A DNA stretch of 64,000 bases from Dyadobacter beijingensis DSM 21582 (GTDB lineage: Bacteria > Bacteroidota > Bacteroidia > Cytophagales > Spirosomataceae), in contig NZ_KB907789.1 in the NCBI RefSeq assembly GCF_000382205.1, positions 744,001 through 808,000 on the forward strand. The letters run 5' to 3'. Position 1 is the stretch's first letter. Each line of letters starts with the position of its first letter. Below the pieces are notes generated by a model that worked only from the letters and a program-made list of their open reading frames with translations, was not told where the DNA came from and ran no database searches. Below are positions 16,860 to 25,778 of this stretch, piece by piece. A program made the translations under genes and the position numbers.

Positions 16860-18207
16860 ATTTTTGGGAAGAAATCACATAACCGATGTGCAGATCGACC
16901 TGCTTCCCTCCGAAAACGGCTGAAAGAATGCTGTTGCTGCCGATTGCAAAACCTTTGTAGCGCACGCTCGCACCGGCGGTTAGGCCCGCATATTCCTGAT
17001 AAGCCAGCGGCACGGAAAGCACTACATTATTCCGAACCCAGCTGGGTGCCAATGCGATGTACGGCACTTCATACAATTTGTACAAATCATGCTGTCCCTG
17101 CAAGCTCATCCCTGCCGCAGCATTCACGATCCATTGCGGCGAAAAGCGGTAGTCGGCCTGGACGTGCAGCATCGCAGGCAATGCCACCGTGTAAATGTCG
17201 TTGCGCCGGCCCGTGCGTTTGAAATACTGCGGATAGCTGTCGAAAACGCGCGAGGCGCGGCTGAACAGTGAGTTATTGAAACTGCCGTTGAAATACAGCC
17301 GCTTGTCGGAAGCGATATCGATGTCGTAGGATTTGCTGTAAGCACTGTCTGCCCGGTAGCGGATATTTCCGATATCGGTGACGGACGCGCTGAGGCGGAA
17401 TTTCCAGGGTTCTCCGGCCGACGTGTGGAATGCATAGCTCACCCCTATATCGGCGCCGAGGCTCCCTTTGCGCGGTTTGAGCAGGTTACCTAATGAAAAG
17501 TTGTTGAACAATTTCCCTGCCGTGAGCGCCGAAACTGTGCCCGTGGCGGCGGTAATGTAACTTACCCGGTCGGAATTGAGGCGGATGGTGCCGGTGAGTT
17601 CGGACACGTCGATGGACGTGTGCGCGGCGCCATTGACATATTTCAAAGTCCCGCCCACACGCACACGGTGGTGGTCCGTGCGTGCGAGCTCGTACGAGAA
17701 CGTGGCGCCGATGTCTGTGAATGCGGCAATGCTCGTTTGCATATTCGCGATCTGCGGCAGGCGGTACGGGTACGATTGTTCCACTTTCGTGATCTCACCG
17801 ATTTCCGACAGCAGCCGGCCGTCCACATCGCCATAATTGGCATGAATGCGGGCTCGGGTGGTAATGCCGACCGTGAGGCGGTCGGAAGCGCGGAATGCAA
17901 ACGACGGGCCTTTGATGTCCAGTCCGCCCACGCCGGTGGAAACCGACGAGGTCCCGAGAATATCCGAACGCAGGAAATCCGCGCCCTTTTTACCCAGGTC
18001 GCCGATGTGGATGGAGGCGGTATTGGAAGTGGCGCGGCCGCCGAACTGAACGATGTTCAGCGCCCAGGGCTTGCCTTCCGTATCGAGCAGGGCGGGGTTA
18101 CGGAAACCATTGACAATGCCGGGCACGCCGGGACCGGCCGCGGGCGTTTGAGCCCGTGCGGGAAGCGATAATATGCCCGCCAAAACGGCGATCCCTGTTA
18201 ACCTCAT
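16858..18207 (-). CDS. Outer membrane beta-barrel protein, DUF5723-like
   Basis: The 449-residue protein has a signal peptide ending near LPARAQ and a mature part made of alternating amphipathic strands ending in an aromatic-rich segment, as in FadL/PorV-like barrels. Features that recall DUF5723 proteins are the early GFRNPALLDTEGKPWALNI block, long polar loops and several GxxLKY-type strands. It lies nine bases after the Wzi-like gene on the same strand, so the two are one unit at the distal end of the EPS cluster. The exact family is less certain than the barrel nature. Confidence 0.7.
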   Translation of the reverse strand: MRLTGIAVLAGILSLPARAQTPAAGPGVPGIVNGFRNPALLDTEGKPWALNIVQFGGRATSNTASIHIGDLGKKGADFLRSDILGTSSVSTGVGGLDIKGPSFAFRASDRLTVGITTRARIHANYGDVDGRLLSEIGEITKVEQSYPYRLPQIANMQTSIAAFTDIGATFSYELARTDHHRVRVGGTLKYVNGAAHTSIDVSELTGTIRLNSDRVSYITAATGTVSALTAGKLFNNFSLGNLLKPRKGSLGADIGVSYAFHTSAGEPWKFRLSASVTDIGNIRYRADSAYSKSYDIDIASDKRLYFNGSFNNSLFSRASRVFDSYPQYFKRTGRRNDIYTVALPAMLHVQADYRFSPQWIVNAAAGMSLQGQHDLYKLYEVPYIALAPSWVRNNVVLSVPLAYQEYAGLTAGASVRYKGFAIGSNSILSAVFGGKQVDLHIGYVISSQK

Positions 18208-18216
18208 TTTGACGGA

Positions 18217-19779
18217 TTAGAATTGAAATGATTTCCGCACATTCAGCATCAGGCCGAATGAATCGTACAATAGCTTACCGGAGTCGAATGCCGTAGCGAC
18301 GCCTACTTCCCAATTGTTTTTCAGCATCTTGCTGCCTTCCACATAACCCGAAAACTGGTTCACTTCCTGGAAATACGGCGGTGCGAGCACTTCCCGTCTC
18401 CGGCCCAGCGAGGTGCCGATCGGGCTTGTCCCGTAGGTTCCGTAGTTTTTCGAAAACGACAGCTTTGTGGTAATGTTCACGTCGCTGATACGGCCGATGA
18501 ACCCGCCGTGGAATGCGATCACCCGGTTGTTGACGAAATATTCGGTTTCCTTATACCGCAGGTCCGCCCGGGCTTCGTGGCGTGGGGTGAGGAACGGGTT
18601 GCCGATAGCCCGGTCGCGGTACGACCAGCCGCTGCCGTACATATAATTGTTATAATAGTTTTCGTCGCCCGATTTCGTGATTTTCGACCACAGTTCGCCC
18701 GCCTGGTTTTTGGTATACAAAAATTCGAGCAGGATTTTGCTCCAACCGGTTTTGCCCGTCTGTTTGTTCTTAAACGAGATACCCGTCAGCCCGTCGCGCA
18801 CATTGGCCAGTTTCGACAACGCGCCCACATCGTAAATCTGCTGACGGTACACGAATAGCTGGGTGGTGCGGAAATCGTAGGTAGCGCCGAAATCGATGGA
18901 ACCGAGCTGGTTACCGAGCTTGGTAGCGAAGCCGCTGTTGGCACGCCAGGTTTTGCCCGTCACGACGTGGAAAAACGATTCCAGTTTCGTCAGGTTGAAG
19001 CCTTCGTAAATATCGTCTTCGTTGCCGTACATCGTCTGATGGTTGAAACCGGCGAGGATATTCAGCCGCCAGTTAGGCTTTCCGAAGCGGCCGTAGAGTG
19101 ATTTCTGATGGTAAAATGAGGTAACCGGCGGAATGTTGTCCTTCTTTGCTCCGCCCCCGCTCACGGGGTTGATAGGTGTGGTACCGAACCAGCCGTAAGA
19201 GAAATTACCCTTGAACGAGAACAGCCCGCCCAGGATGGGCACGCGCCAGTATTCGGGCACGGACAGCTCTATTTTGGGAATGCCCAGTGCATTGCCCGAC
19301 ACGGCCATCGCGCCCATCGACAACGTGCTGTCCACCAGCCCGGTAATGTCGCGCGACCGGCCTCCCTTCAATTCGAATATCCCCGCACGAACGGCAGCGA
19401 ACCCTTCGATGAGCGTTCCCTCGGCTTTGCTGCCTGCATTTATCCGGTATATTACGCCCGCACGCCAGTCGAACAGGCTCCTGCGGCTTCCATAGCGTTT
19501 GGAAATGCTGCCGATCAGGCCGCCGGAAGTGCCGGACAGGGGTGTGTTGCCGAAGCGGTTGGCGCGCATCCAGAAGGGGACGACGTCATTCGTGGTGGTT
19601 ACTACCGGAATTTCCAGGCTTGCATTAAAAAGGCCCGGTGCGGGCTCCTGAAAAAATGTGCTGTCGGGTGATGTATGGGTGGAATTGGCCGGCGCCGGGG
19701 CGCTCTGAGCCATGCTATATGCGGGGGCCAGCAGGCCCATACCCAGCATGAGCAGGTAAGGTTTGGTGCTTTTGTTCAT
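18217..19779 (-). CDS. Capsule assembly Wzi-like outer membrane protein
   Basis: The 520-residue protein has a signal peptide ending near YSMAQ. A beta-rich body follows with blocks seen in the Wzi family of Bacteroidota: PFWMRANRFG near 70, the ELKGGRSRDITG block near 133, the ALGIPKIELSVPEYWRVP block near 166 and a C-terminal aromatic (KSFQF). Wzi binds capsular polysaccharide at the outer surface. Its place at the end of the EPS cluster, next to a second barrel protein, fits surface retention or modification of the polymer. Its start is preceded by one copy of the cluster's recurrent 12-base motif. Confidence 0.78.
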   Translation of the reverse strand: MNKSTKPYLLMLGMGLLAPAYSMAQSAPAPANSTHTSPDSTFFQEPAPGLFNASLEIPVVTTTNDVVPFWMRANRFGNTPLSGTSGGLIGSISKRYGSRRSLFDWRAGVIYRINAGSKAEGTLIEGFAAVRAGIFELKGGRSRDITGLVDSTLSMGAMAVSGNALGIPKIELSVPEYWRVPILGGLFSFKGNFSYGWFGTTPINPVSGGGAKKDNIPPVTSFYHQKSLYGRFGKPNWRLNILAGFNHQTMYGNEDDIYEGFNLTKLESFFHVVTGKTWRANSGFATKLGNQLGSIDFGATYDFRTTQLFVYRQQIYDVGALSKLANVRDGLTGISFKNKQTGKTGWSKILLEFLYTKNQAGELWSKITKSGDENYYNNYMYGSGWSYRDRAIGNPFLTPRHEARADLRYKETEYFVNNRVIAFHGGFIGRISDVNITTKLSFSKNYGTYGTSPIGTSLGRRREVLAPPYFQEVNQFSGYVEGSKMLKNNWEVGVATAFDSGKLLYDSFGLMLNVRKSFQF

Positions 19780-19791
19780 TCACGTTGAGTT
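19780..19791 (-). promoter_or_regulatory. EPS start-codon motif, copy 1 (wzi-like gene)
   Basis: AACTCAACGTGA on the minus strand, 10 of 12 matches to TACTCAACGTTA, directly abutting the ATG at 19779. Confidence 0.5.
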
Positions 19792-19855
19792 AGTTCTTCG
19801 AGAGGGGCGTTACGGTGCCTTACGGCCGGGTGCTTGCGCGCAATCAAGCCATTAC

Positions 19856-21034
19856 CTAGAAGTTCACGATCCGGTAATAGCAGGCTTTCGGTGTCAGATT
19901 TTCATTGAATAAATAGGCATAGTTCTTTTTATTGAGCATTTCGGTCAGGTAATTGTCCTTGTCGTAAGGGCTCCACATCGTGACGCCCGTCACGTTGCCC
20001 CGCATTTTGCGGCAGGTACGGAACACGATGTCGAACACATCGCCCTGGTCTTGCTGGATCTCCTTGGTGTACTGGTCGCTCAGGCCCGCTATTTCAGTTG
20101 CTTCCAGCACGCGGCCATTACCCACCTTGTTTTCTCTTTTAGGATAAATAGACACGTCGAGCTCGGTCACCTGCACGTCCAGGCCTATCGACGCGAACAT
20201 GTCGATCGTTTCCTGCAAATAACCTTCATTGATGCCTTCCACGCCGTAGTGGCTCTGCATCCCGATGCCGTCGATGGGAATACCCATTTCCTTTTTCGCT
20301 TTCAGGTATTTGAAAATGCGGTTGCGGCGGTCAGGCTCCTCGAAGCCGTTATCGTTATAAAACAATTTCGCGCTCGGGTCGGCCTTGCGGGCGGCGATGA
20401 ATGCCCGCTCGATGTACTCGCTGCCGATCATATCGTAAATCTTCGCACGCTTGGGCGTCACGGGCGCACTACCGAAAAACTGGTAGGCTTCGTTCACGAC
20501 GTCCCAGCAATATACTTTGCCTTTGTAGCGGTTGATCACCGTCGCCACGTGCTCGTCGATGCGCTGCATGATCTTTTCCTTGGAAGCATAGTCGTTGCCG
20601 TCCATGAAAAACCAGTCGGGCATTTTCTGGAACCAGATAAGCGTGTGCCCGCGGACCTTCATATTATTTTTCTGGGCAAAATCGACCGCCTGGTCGGCTT
20701 CGGCCCACGAATAGGTCTTTTCCTCCGGGTGAATGTACTTGGCTTTCATCCCGTTCATCGGTGTGATGCTCGAATACTGCGTCGCGATGAATTTCGCACG
20801 TTTCGCATCGGCGATCATGCTTGGGGAAACGGCGGTACCGATCGGGAAATAATCCCTGTAAGCCTCGCGCAGGGGCTTGTCGTCCGCATTGGCACGGGCA
20901 GCCGCGTTGTCGGCCACCGGCGTTTTGGAATATTCGTGCGCCACCGAAGCCTGGTTCGGCACGTCGGTCCAGGTATTGAGGCTGATCACACCACAGAACA
21001 CGGTCATCACCAGGCACAAAACGATTAGTTTCAT
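19856..21034 (-). CDS. Secreted GH10 endo-1,4-beta-xylanase-like glycanase
   Basis: The 392-residue protein has an N-terminal hydrophobic leader (about residues 1-20), then a linker, then a complete GH10 barrel from about residue 56. The acid/base Glu182 lies in WDVVNEA and the nucleophile Glu291 in VTELDVS. The substrate-site blocks RGHTLIWFQKMPDWF and GIGMQSHYG are also present. GH10 enzymes cut beta-1,4-xylan and related beta-glycans by a retaining mechanism. It is embedded in the EPS cluster, 25 bases after the acyltransferase gene, and no xylan-uptake genes are nearby. It may trim or release the cluster's own polymer rather than digest plant xylan. Confidence 0.92.
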   Translation of the reverse strand: MKLIVLCLVMTVFCGVISLNTWTDVPNQASVAHEYSKTPVADNAAARANADDKPLREAYRDYFPIGTAVSPSMIADAKRAKFIATQYSSITPMNGMKAKYIHPEEKTYSWAEADQAVDFAQKNNMKVRGHTLIWFQKMPDWFFMDGNDYASKEKIMQRIDEHVATVINRYKGKVYCWDVVNEAYQFFGSAPVTPKRAKIYDMIGSEYIERAFIAARKADPSAKLFYNDNGFEEPDRRNRIFKYLKAKKEMGIPIDGIGMQSHYGVEGINEGYLQETIDMFASIGLDVQVTELDVSIYPKRENKVGNGRVLEATEIAGLSDQYTKEIQQDQGDVFDIVFRTCRKMRGNVTGVTMWSPYDKDNYLTEMLNKKNYAYLFNENLTPKACYYRIVNF

Positions 21035-21059
21035 ATCAGTGTATCGGTTATTTTATGGA

Positions 21060-22004
21060 TCATAATAAAAATTTCAGTCTCCGGTTGAGCGTGTAGACGA
21101 CGTACGAAACGACGATCGACAGGAACACGGCCATGGGAAAAATATAAATGTTAGGCATTCCCGCGAAGTAATCCTGCAGGAAAAGAATCACGCCAGTGTG
21201 TGTGAAGAATACCGCATTGGCGATATCCGCAACGAGGCTACCCGATTTGCGCCACTTCGACCTGAACAGCAAAATCATGATCGGCGGGCAAAGGAACAGC
21301 AGCGAAATGTACAAATTCACCCCGAGTTTATATTTCAGGCTGAGGTACGACTCGATGAGCAATGTAACCGTGCCGATCAATATTGCAATATAACAATTCC
21401 TGCGCGCCCGGTCATCGAGTTCGAACGAAGAAGTGCGGATAATGTGCCCAATGGTGAAAAACGGGAGGCCAAAGAAGAGAAAATTGCGGTATGCCACCAC
21501 ATAATGCTGCGGCTGCCGGAACTGCGGCGCCACCACATCCTGGATCACATACCCGATCAGGAACAGGACTACGACCAATGCGATGAGCACTTTGTTCGAT
21601 ACGGGCAGGTAGCGTTTGATGAGGTACAGGAAAATCGTCGCGAAAATGAGGCTGATCACATACCATAAATGGTGAAACCCGAACACGATCAGTTTCACGA
21701 GGTATTTGGGATTCCCGACCACCGAATGGTAATAGGCCGGCAGATAGAGCAGCATCCACACGGCATAGAGCACGAGCAGGTGTGTCATGTATTTCCTGAC
21801 CTTGGTTTTATCCGTGATATTCACGAAATACCCGTTGATCATGAAAAAGCAGGGCACGGCAATGCGCGAAATGCCGTTGGAAAACAGCCAGCCCATCAGG
21901 TACGCCGAATCCTCGCCTACCCCGTTGTACAGCGGCAAATGCACGGCAATGACGAGGAAGCTGAGCGACAGTTTCGCGATGTCCAGATTGGCGTTTCTTT
22001 CCAA
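21060..22004 (-). CDS. Acyltransferase family 3 (OafA/WecH-like) integral membrane protein
   Basis: The 314-residue protein has about nine to ten transmembrane helices. It begins MERNANLDIAKLSLSFLVIAVHLPL, with the conserved His in the first helix, and has an early GISRIAVPCFFMINGYF block typical of Acyl_transf_3. These enzymes transfer acetyl or succinyl groups across the membrane to surface glycans. It is seven bases downstream of the Alg13-like gene on the same strand, so it probably decorates the EPS repeat unit. Confidence 0.88.
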   Translation of the reverse strand: MERNANLDIAKLSLSFLVIAVHLPLYNGVGEDSAYLMGWLFSNGISRIAVPCFFMINGYFVNITDKTKVRKYMTHLLVLYAVWMLLYLPAYYHSVVGNPKYLVKLIVFGFHHLWYVISLIFATIFLYLIKRYLPVSNKVLIALVVVLFLIGYVIQDVVAPQFRQPQHYVVAYRNFLFFGLPFFTIGHIIRTSSFELDDRARRNCYIAILIGTVTLLIESYLSLKYKLGVNLYISLLFLCPPIMILLFRSKWRKSGSLVADIANAVFFTHTGVILFLQDYFAGMPNIYIFPMAVFLSIVVSYVVYTLNRRLKFLL

Positions 22005-22011
22005 ACCGATT

Positions 22012-22506
22012 TTATTTATTTGAAAAAATATAGCCGCGTACCGAGCTGATAAGCGTATCGGACGCTACCTTACGGATTTGCGGCGATGCGGCGGAGCCAT
22101 TGGCCCCGGCACTCATTTTCAATAATTTACTAACCAGCTCCTGCTCGTCGAATGCGACCTGTACGTAGCCCAGGTCCTGCATTTTCTTTGCCGTCGCGAT
22201 CTGGTGGTCGTTGCGGTGCTCGCCCATGCTGGCCAGGCGCGGCAATATGAGCAGCGGCTTCGCCTGTGTGAGCGCAGAGATGATCGTGCCCATCCCGGCA
22301 TGCGCAACCACGAGGCGCGCCTCATCGAAATAGGTATTGAACTCGTCGGGCGACAGAAAGCCGACGGTTTCGAGATTTTTGACCTGGTAAGAGGATTCGA
22401 ATACCTGCGCGACCACCCGCTCGCCGTTCAGTTGCGGCGCGATTTCGTCGATGGCCTTGATGAGGCGGTCGAACGGTGCCTGGGTACCTATGGTGACAAA
22501 TATCAT
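22012..22506 (-). CDS. Alg13/PssE-like glycosyltransferase subunit (donor-binding half)
   Basis: The start is set at the Met of MIFVTIGTQAPFDRL, which opens the GT28 C-terminal fold; codons further upstream lie in the neighbouring gene. The 164-residue protein has the VVAHAGMGTIISALTQAKPLLILPR nucleotide-sugar-binding block of Alg13/MurG C-terminal domains. It overlaps the preceding Alg14-like gene by four bases (ATGA), so the two are translationally coupled and very likely form one two-subunit enzyme. Similar pairs add the second sugar in rhizobial and streptococcal EPS. Acceptor and donor unknown. Confidence 0.88.
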   Translation of the reverse strand: MIFVTIGTQAPFDRLIKAIDEIAPQLNGERVVAQVFESSYQVKNLETVGFLSPDEFNTYFDEARLVVAHAGMGTIISALTQAKPLLILPRLASMGEHRNDHQIATAKKMQDLGYVQVAFDEQELVSKLLKMSAGANGSAASPQIRKVASDTLISSVRGYIFSNK

Positions 22507-22946
22507 GAGAGTATGTTTCCGGCGAATAAAATCTTGTCTGTGGCGAGCTGGGGCCATTGCGTGTACACCCGGCTGGCAAATTTGGAAGCGATTTTCCCGC
22601 TCATCGAAAGCTCTTCCACATTGGCGATGCTGTCCACCCAAATGGTGCGTTTGCCCAGTATTTTGGCGGAAATGAGGCCCATGAGTCCTGGTGCCGCGCC
22701 GGTGGTGATCACCACGTCGGGTTTTTCCCTGCGGATAATGCCGAACACGTCGAAAAACGACTTGATCAGCTTCATTTTGTCCCAGCGGCTGGCGTCGGCT
22801 ACGGCGTAGAACTTGCTGCCTTCCACCATTTTGGCGAAATCCGGCTTCGTCGAAACGAATATCAGCTCCGACCCTTCGAATGCGGGCCGCAGGCGTAGCA
22901 GCTGGACCCAGTGGCCCCCTACCGATGCGATGGCTATTACTTTCAT
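22503..22946 (-). CDS. Alg14/PssD-like glycosyltransferase subunit (membrane-anchoring half)
   Basis: The start is placed at the Met of MKVIAIASVGGHWVQLLRL, the canonical Alg14 N-terminus; the 62 upstream codons are not family-like. The 147-residue protein has the SVGGH loop, a KPDVVITTGAAPGLMGL block near residues 85-101 and a hydrophobic stretch that could seat it on the membrane. It recruits the catalytic Alg13-like partner encoded immediately downstream with a four-base overlap. Together the two replace a single-chain glycosyltransferase in assembly of the lipid-linked repeat unit. Confidence 0.88.
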   Translation of the reverse strand: MKVIAIASVGGHWVQLLRLRPAFEGSELIFVSTKPDFAKMVEGSKFYAVADASRWDKMKLIKSFFDVFGIIRREKPDVVITTGAAPGLMGLISAKILGKRTIWVDSIANVEELSMSGKIASKFASRVYTQWPQLATDKILFAGNILS

Positions 22947-22975
22947 GTTAATGCTGTTATAAATCAATGCGTTGA

Positions 22976-24088
22976 TTAACCTACATATTCCTTTTCCTGC
23001 ACGCCGAGCAGTTTCAGAAAGCGAAATGCCATTTTCTGCGGACTCAGGTCGGCCACCTTGTCGAGCGAGCGGCGGCTGTAATCTTCCAGCAGTTCGTCGC
23101 TGTGGGTCATGCGCTGAATGCCTTTCGCCCATTCGCGGTCGTCGTTGTTTTCGATCACCATACCGGCATGTCCCTGACGATCATCGAGTTTCAGAAAATC
23201 GGTGAATGAAGGGATATTGCTGCAAATGACAGGCAGGCCGTAAGACATCGCTTCGAGGAGCGAGTTGCTCAACCCTTCGTATTTCGATGGGATCAGAAAC
23301 ACGTCGGACGCGCGCAGCAGCAGCCGTACCTGGTCGCGGTCGAGGTCGCCGAGCATGACCACCTTTCTCTCCACCCCTTCCGATTCGATGAGCTTCGTGA
23401 TCTCGTCCCGCAGCGGGCCGTCGCCGCCGAGATAGAGCACGGCGTCGTTCAGATGCTTCATCGCTTTCACGATTACCTCGTGGTTTTTCTGGTCGTGCAG
23501 GCGGCCTACACAGGTGAGGATCGTTTTGTCGAGCGGCATACCGATGCGGCTTTTCGCATCGATTTTCGAAATCGAGAAATCCGGTTCTTCCACGCAGTTG
23601 TTGATCACCGACAAATGCTTTTTGTAAGCTTCGGGATATTCGCTGAATGCATCCATACCGGCTTTGGAATTACATACATTGGCCGTGTAGTAGTCACGCG
23701 CACCCAGGTAGCGGTCGAGCGTGCGCACCACGAACCCGTAAATCTGCGGCGGGTTGCGCTGTGAAGCCACGCGGTACGGAATACCCAGCGAGCGGCCGAT
23801 GACGGAGGTAAATATGTTGGCCAGCGGCAGGAAGCTGATCAGCGCATCCGGCTTTTCATCGATCATCACCGCTTTGAGGCGTTGGTAAACTTTATAGTAA
23901 TCGGGCAACGAACTGAGGCGGTCGCTGAGGTAATACGCCCCTTCAATGTTCGAATACTGCGATTCGATCTTTTTCAGGAAAACGATCTTGCTCTGCGGAA
24001 AATGACGCTTCACTTCCTTGTACAGCGCGACGATCATCTTGATGGCGCCGCCGTTATTGGAGGAGTTGATAACAAATAATATCTTCAT
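22976..24088 (-). CDS. GT4 family glycosyltransferase (GT-B fold)
   Basis: The 370-residue protein begins MKILFVINSSNNGGAIKMI, a typical GT4 N-terminal Rossmann strand with glycine loop. The C-terminal half has the donor-binding segment PSKYEGLSNSLLEAMSYGLPVICSN, with the E-x7-E pair. It lies between the hexapeptide acetyltransferase gene and the Alg14-like gene, with spacings of 22 and 29 bases. The sugar transferred is not predictable from sequence alone. Confidence 0.9.
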   Translation of the reverse strand: MKILFVINSSNNGGAIKMIVALYKEVKRHFPQSKIVFLKKIESQYSNIEGAYYLSDRLSSLPDYYKVYQRLKAVMIDEKPDALISFLPLANIFTSVIGRSLGIPYRVASQRNPPQIYGFVVRTLDRYLGARDYYTANVCNSKAGMDAFSEYPEAYKKHLSVINNCVEEPDFSISKIDAKSRIGMPLDKTILTCVGRLHDQKNHEVIVKAMKHLNDAVLYLGGDGPLRDEITKLIESEGVERKVVMLGDLDRDQVRLLLRASDVFLIPSKYEGLSNSLLEAMSYGLPVICSNIPSFTDFLKLDDRQGHAGMVIENNDDREWAKGIQRMTHSDELLEDYSRRSLDKVADLSPQKMAFRFLKLLGVQEKEYVG

Positions 24089-24110
24089 CGTGTCGGTTTT
24101 GATCAGGTTT

Positions 24111-24638
24111 TCAGACTTCCACGGCGCTTTTCTGCGCCAGTATCACATTATTGGAAACTACCACTGCCCCTGCCGGCACATCCTTGGTGACCACGGCATT
24201 GGCACCTACACTGCTGCCATTTTCCAAAATCACCGGCCCCAGCACAGCCGCATTGATTCCGATCGTTACATTGTTCTGAAGATAAGGCTGGCTGAACGTT
24301 TGCCCGTTGACGGTGCGCTTCTTGCCATTGTTGCCGCCCAGGGTAGCGCCCTGGTAAATCTTGAAATTACCTTCGGCGGTGACGAAACGGCCGATCACGA
24401 CACCCGCGCCATGCAGGATCACCATGCCGCCGCGCAGCCTGGCCCGCGGATCGATGTCGATGGAGAAGAGAATGCGGTTCAGCAGCCAGAAGATCCTCGC
24501 AACGGGCACGAGCCTCACCTTGTACAGCACACTGCTGAGGCGGAAGAAGACGTTGCAGTAGAACATCGTCTTCGTTAACGGCTTCAACTTACTGCCGGAA
24601 TGCTCGGCATAAGCGGCATAATCCTTCAAAATTGACAT
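24111..24638 (-). CDS. Serine acetyltransferase-like hexapeptide O-acetyltransferase of the EPS cluster
   Basis: The 175-residue protein has an all-helical first third and then hexapeptide left-handed beta-helix turns, including DIDPRARLRGGMVILHGAGVVIG, NFKIYQGATLGG and GINAAVLGPVILENGSSVGANAVVTKDVPAG. The helical part plus helix resembles CysE-like enzymes, but in an EPS cluster it probably acetylates a sugar hydroxyl. It resembles the product of 30316-30867. A copy of the 12-base motif precedes the start, and a hairpin lies just upstream at 24666-24694, so a new transcript or processing site may begin here. Confidence 0.82.
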   Translation of the reverse strand: MSILKDYAAYAEHSGSKLKPLTKTMFYCNVFFRLSSVLYKVRLVPVARIFWLLNRILFSIDIDPRARLRGGMVILHGAGVVIGRFVTAEGNFKIYQGATLGGNNGKKRTVNGQTFSQPYLQNNVTIGINAAVLGPVILENGSSVGANAVVTKDVPAGAVVVSNNVILAQKSAVEV

Positions 24639-24640
24639 AA

Positions 24641-24652
24641 TAACGTTGAGTT
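24641..24652 (-). promoter_or_regulatory. EPS start-codon motif, copy 2 (acetyltransferase gene)
   Basis: AACTCAACGTTA on the minus strand, 11 of 12 matches, two bases before the ATG at 24638. Confidence 0.55.
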
Positions 24653-24665
24653 TAATCTATTCGGC

Positions 24666-24694
24666 AACCGGCAGGCAGGCCATGCAGGCCGGTT
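24666..24694 (-). other. Intercistronic hairpin in the EPS cluster
   Basis: AACCGGC (24666-24672) and GCCGGTT (24688-24694) form a 7-bp stem overlapping the stop codon of the upstream GT4 gene. No T-run follows, so it may be a processing or stability element rather than a terminator. Confidence 0.4.
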
Positions 24695-25778
24695 ATTTCG
24701 TGAACAACTTCTGAAAATCTTCCTTCGTCGCCGACTTGTACGCCGACTCCACGCGCCCCAGCTTCGATGCCGATTTCATGGCTTCGGCCAGCCCATCCAC
24801 GTCGTCAACCTCCGTCACGAAGCCGTCCACCCCATGCCGTACGATGCGGCGGATCACCGGGATGGAGGCCGTCACCGCCACCGGCGTATGCAGGTACAAT
24901 GCTTCGATCACGACATTCGGCAGTCCCTCGTTCCGCGACGGCAGCACGAGGCAGTCCGCGAACTTCATATACTGGTATGGATTTTCCTTGAAACCCGTAA
25001 AAACGATCTTGTCCGCGATATTCAGCTCCTTCTGAATGGCCAGGAGTTCTTCGTAGTAGGCCGCGAAACCGCCTTCCACTTTTCCGACAATATACAGTTT
25101 CGAGTCCGGCTCGTCGGTCAGGAGTTTCCCGAAGGATTTAATCAATACATCCAGCCCCTTGATGCGGTCCACGCGGCCTACGTACACGTAATTGGTAGCC
25201 GTGCCTTCAAAAGGCGACGTCGCGCCGACGAGCTTTTTGTCGATCTGCTCCACGTTGATCGGGTTGGCGAGGGTGCTTACCTTGCTTTTCGGGAGGCGCA
25301 GGACTTTCACTGCCTCGTCGCGCATTTCGTCGGTCTGCGCGATCAGGTGGTCCATAAAGCGGTAGGCCATAAAAAGCCGCGCCTTCTGAATGATGGATTG
25401 TGTGTATAAGTAATTGTTGCTGCGCAAGATCACCTTCACGTTCGGGAACATGATGGACGCAAGTGCAAGCCGGATATTGATCGGCATCAGCGACGAAAAC
25501 ACGTAATCGGGCTTTTCCTCGCGCATCACCTTCGCGAGCTTGCCCATGAGGCCGTCCTTGTAGTTCCTGACGTGAATGTAATGGCACGTCCGGTCTTCGG
25601 GGATGAAGTTGCGGATGAGCCCTATTTCCTTCCCGACAATGTAAAAAATCACCTCGTACCGGCTGGCATCCAGGCAGCTGGCTATAAAAAGCGTCATTTT
25701 CTCCGCACCGCCGGCATAGCAGTTCACGAAGAAAACGGCCTTTTGTCTGGTTGTATCAGAGGTTGCTAATCCGCTCAT
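24693..25778 (-). CDS. GT4 family glycosyltransferase
   Basis: The 361-residue protein has an N-terminal domain with a VFFVNCYAGGAEKM glycine loop. The C-terminal GT4 signature is LPSRNEGLPNVVIEALYLHTPVAV, followed by the usual HGVDGFVTEVDDVDGLAEAM ending. The start overlaps the end of the preceding acyltransferase gene by 23 bases, which points to tight coupling in the operon. Specificity is unknown. Confidence 0.9.
   Translation of the reverse strand: MSGLATSDTTRQKAVFFVNCYAGGAEKMTLFIASCLDASRYEVIFYIVGKEIGLIRNFIPEDRTCHYIHVRNYKDGLMGKLAKVMREEKPDYVFSSLMPINIRLALASIMFPNVKVILRSNNYLYTQSIIQKARLFMAYRFMDHLIAQTDEMRDEAVKVLRLPKSKVSTLANPINVEQIDKKLVGATSPFEGTATNYVYVGRVDRIKGLDVLIKSFGKLLTDEPDSKLYIVGKVEGGFAAYYEELLAIQKELNIADKIVFTGFKENPYQYMKFADCLVLPSRNEGLPNVVIEALYLHTPVAVTASIPVIRRIVRHGVDGFVTEVDDVDGLAEAMKSASKLGRVESAYKSATKEDFQKLFTK

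Noticed and set aside
22947-23132. Upstream extension of the Alg14-like gene
   Set aside because: It overlaps the end of the GT4 gene in another frame and lacks family sequence; the internal Met gives the canonical N-terminus.
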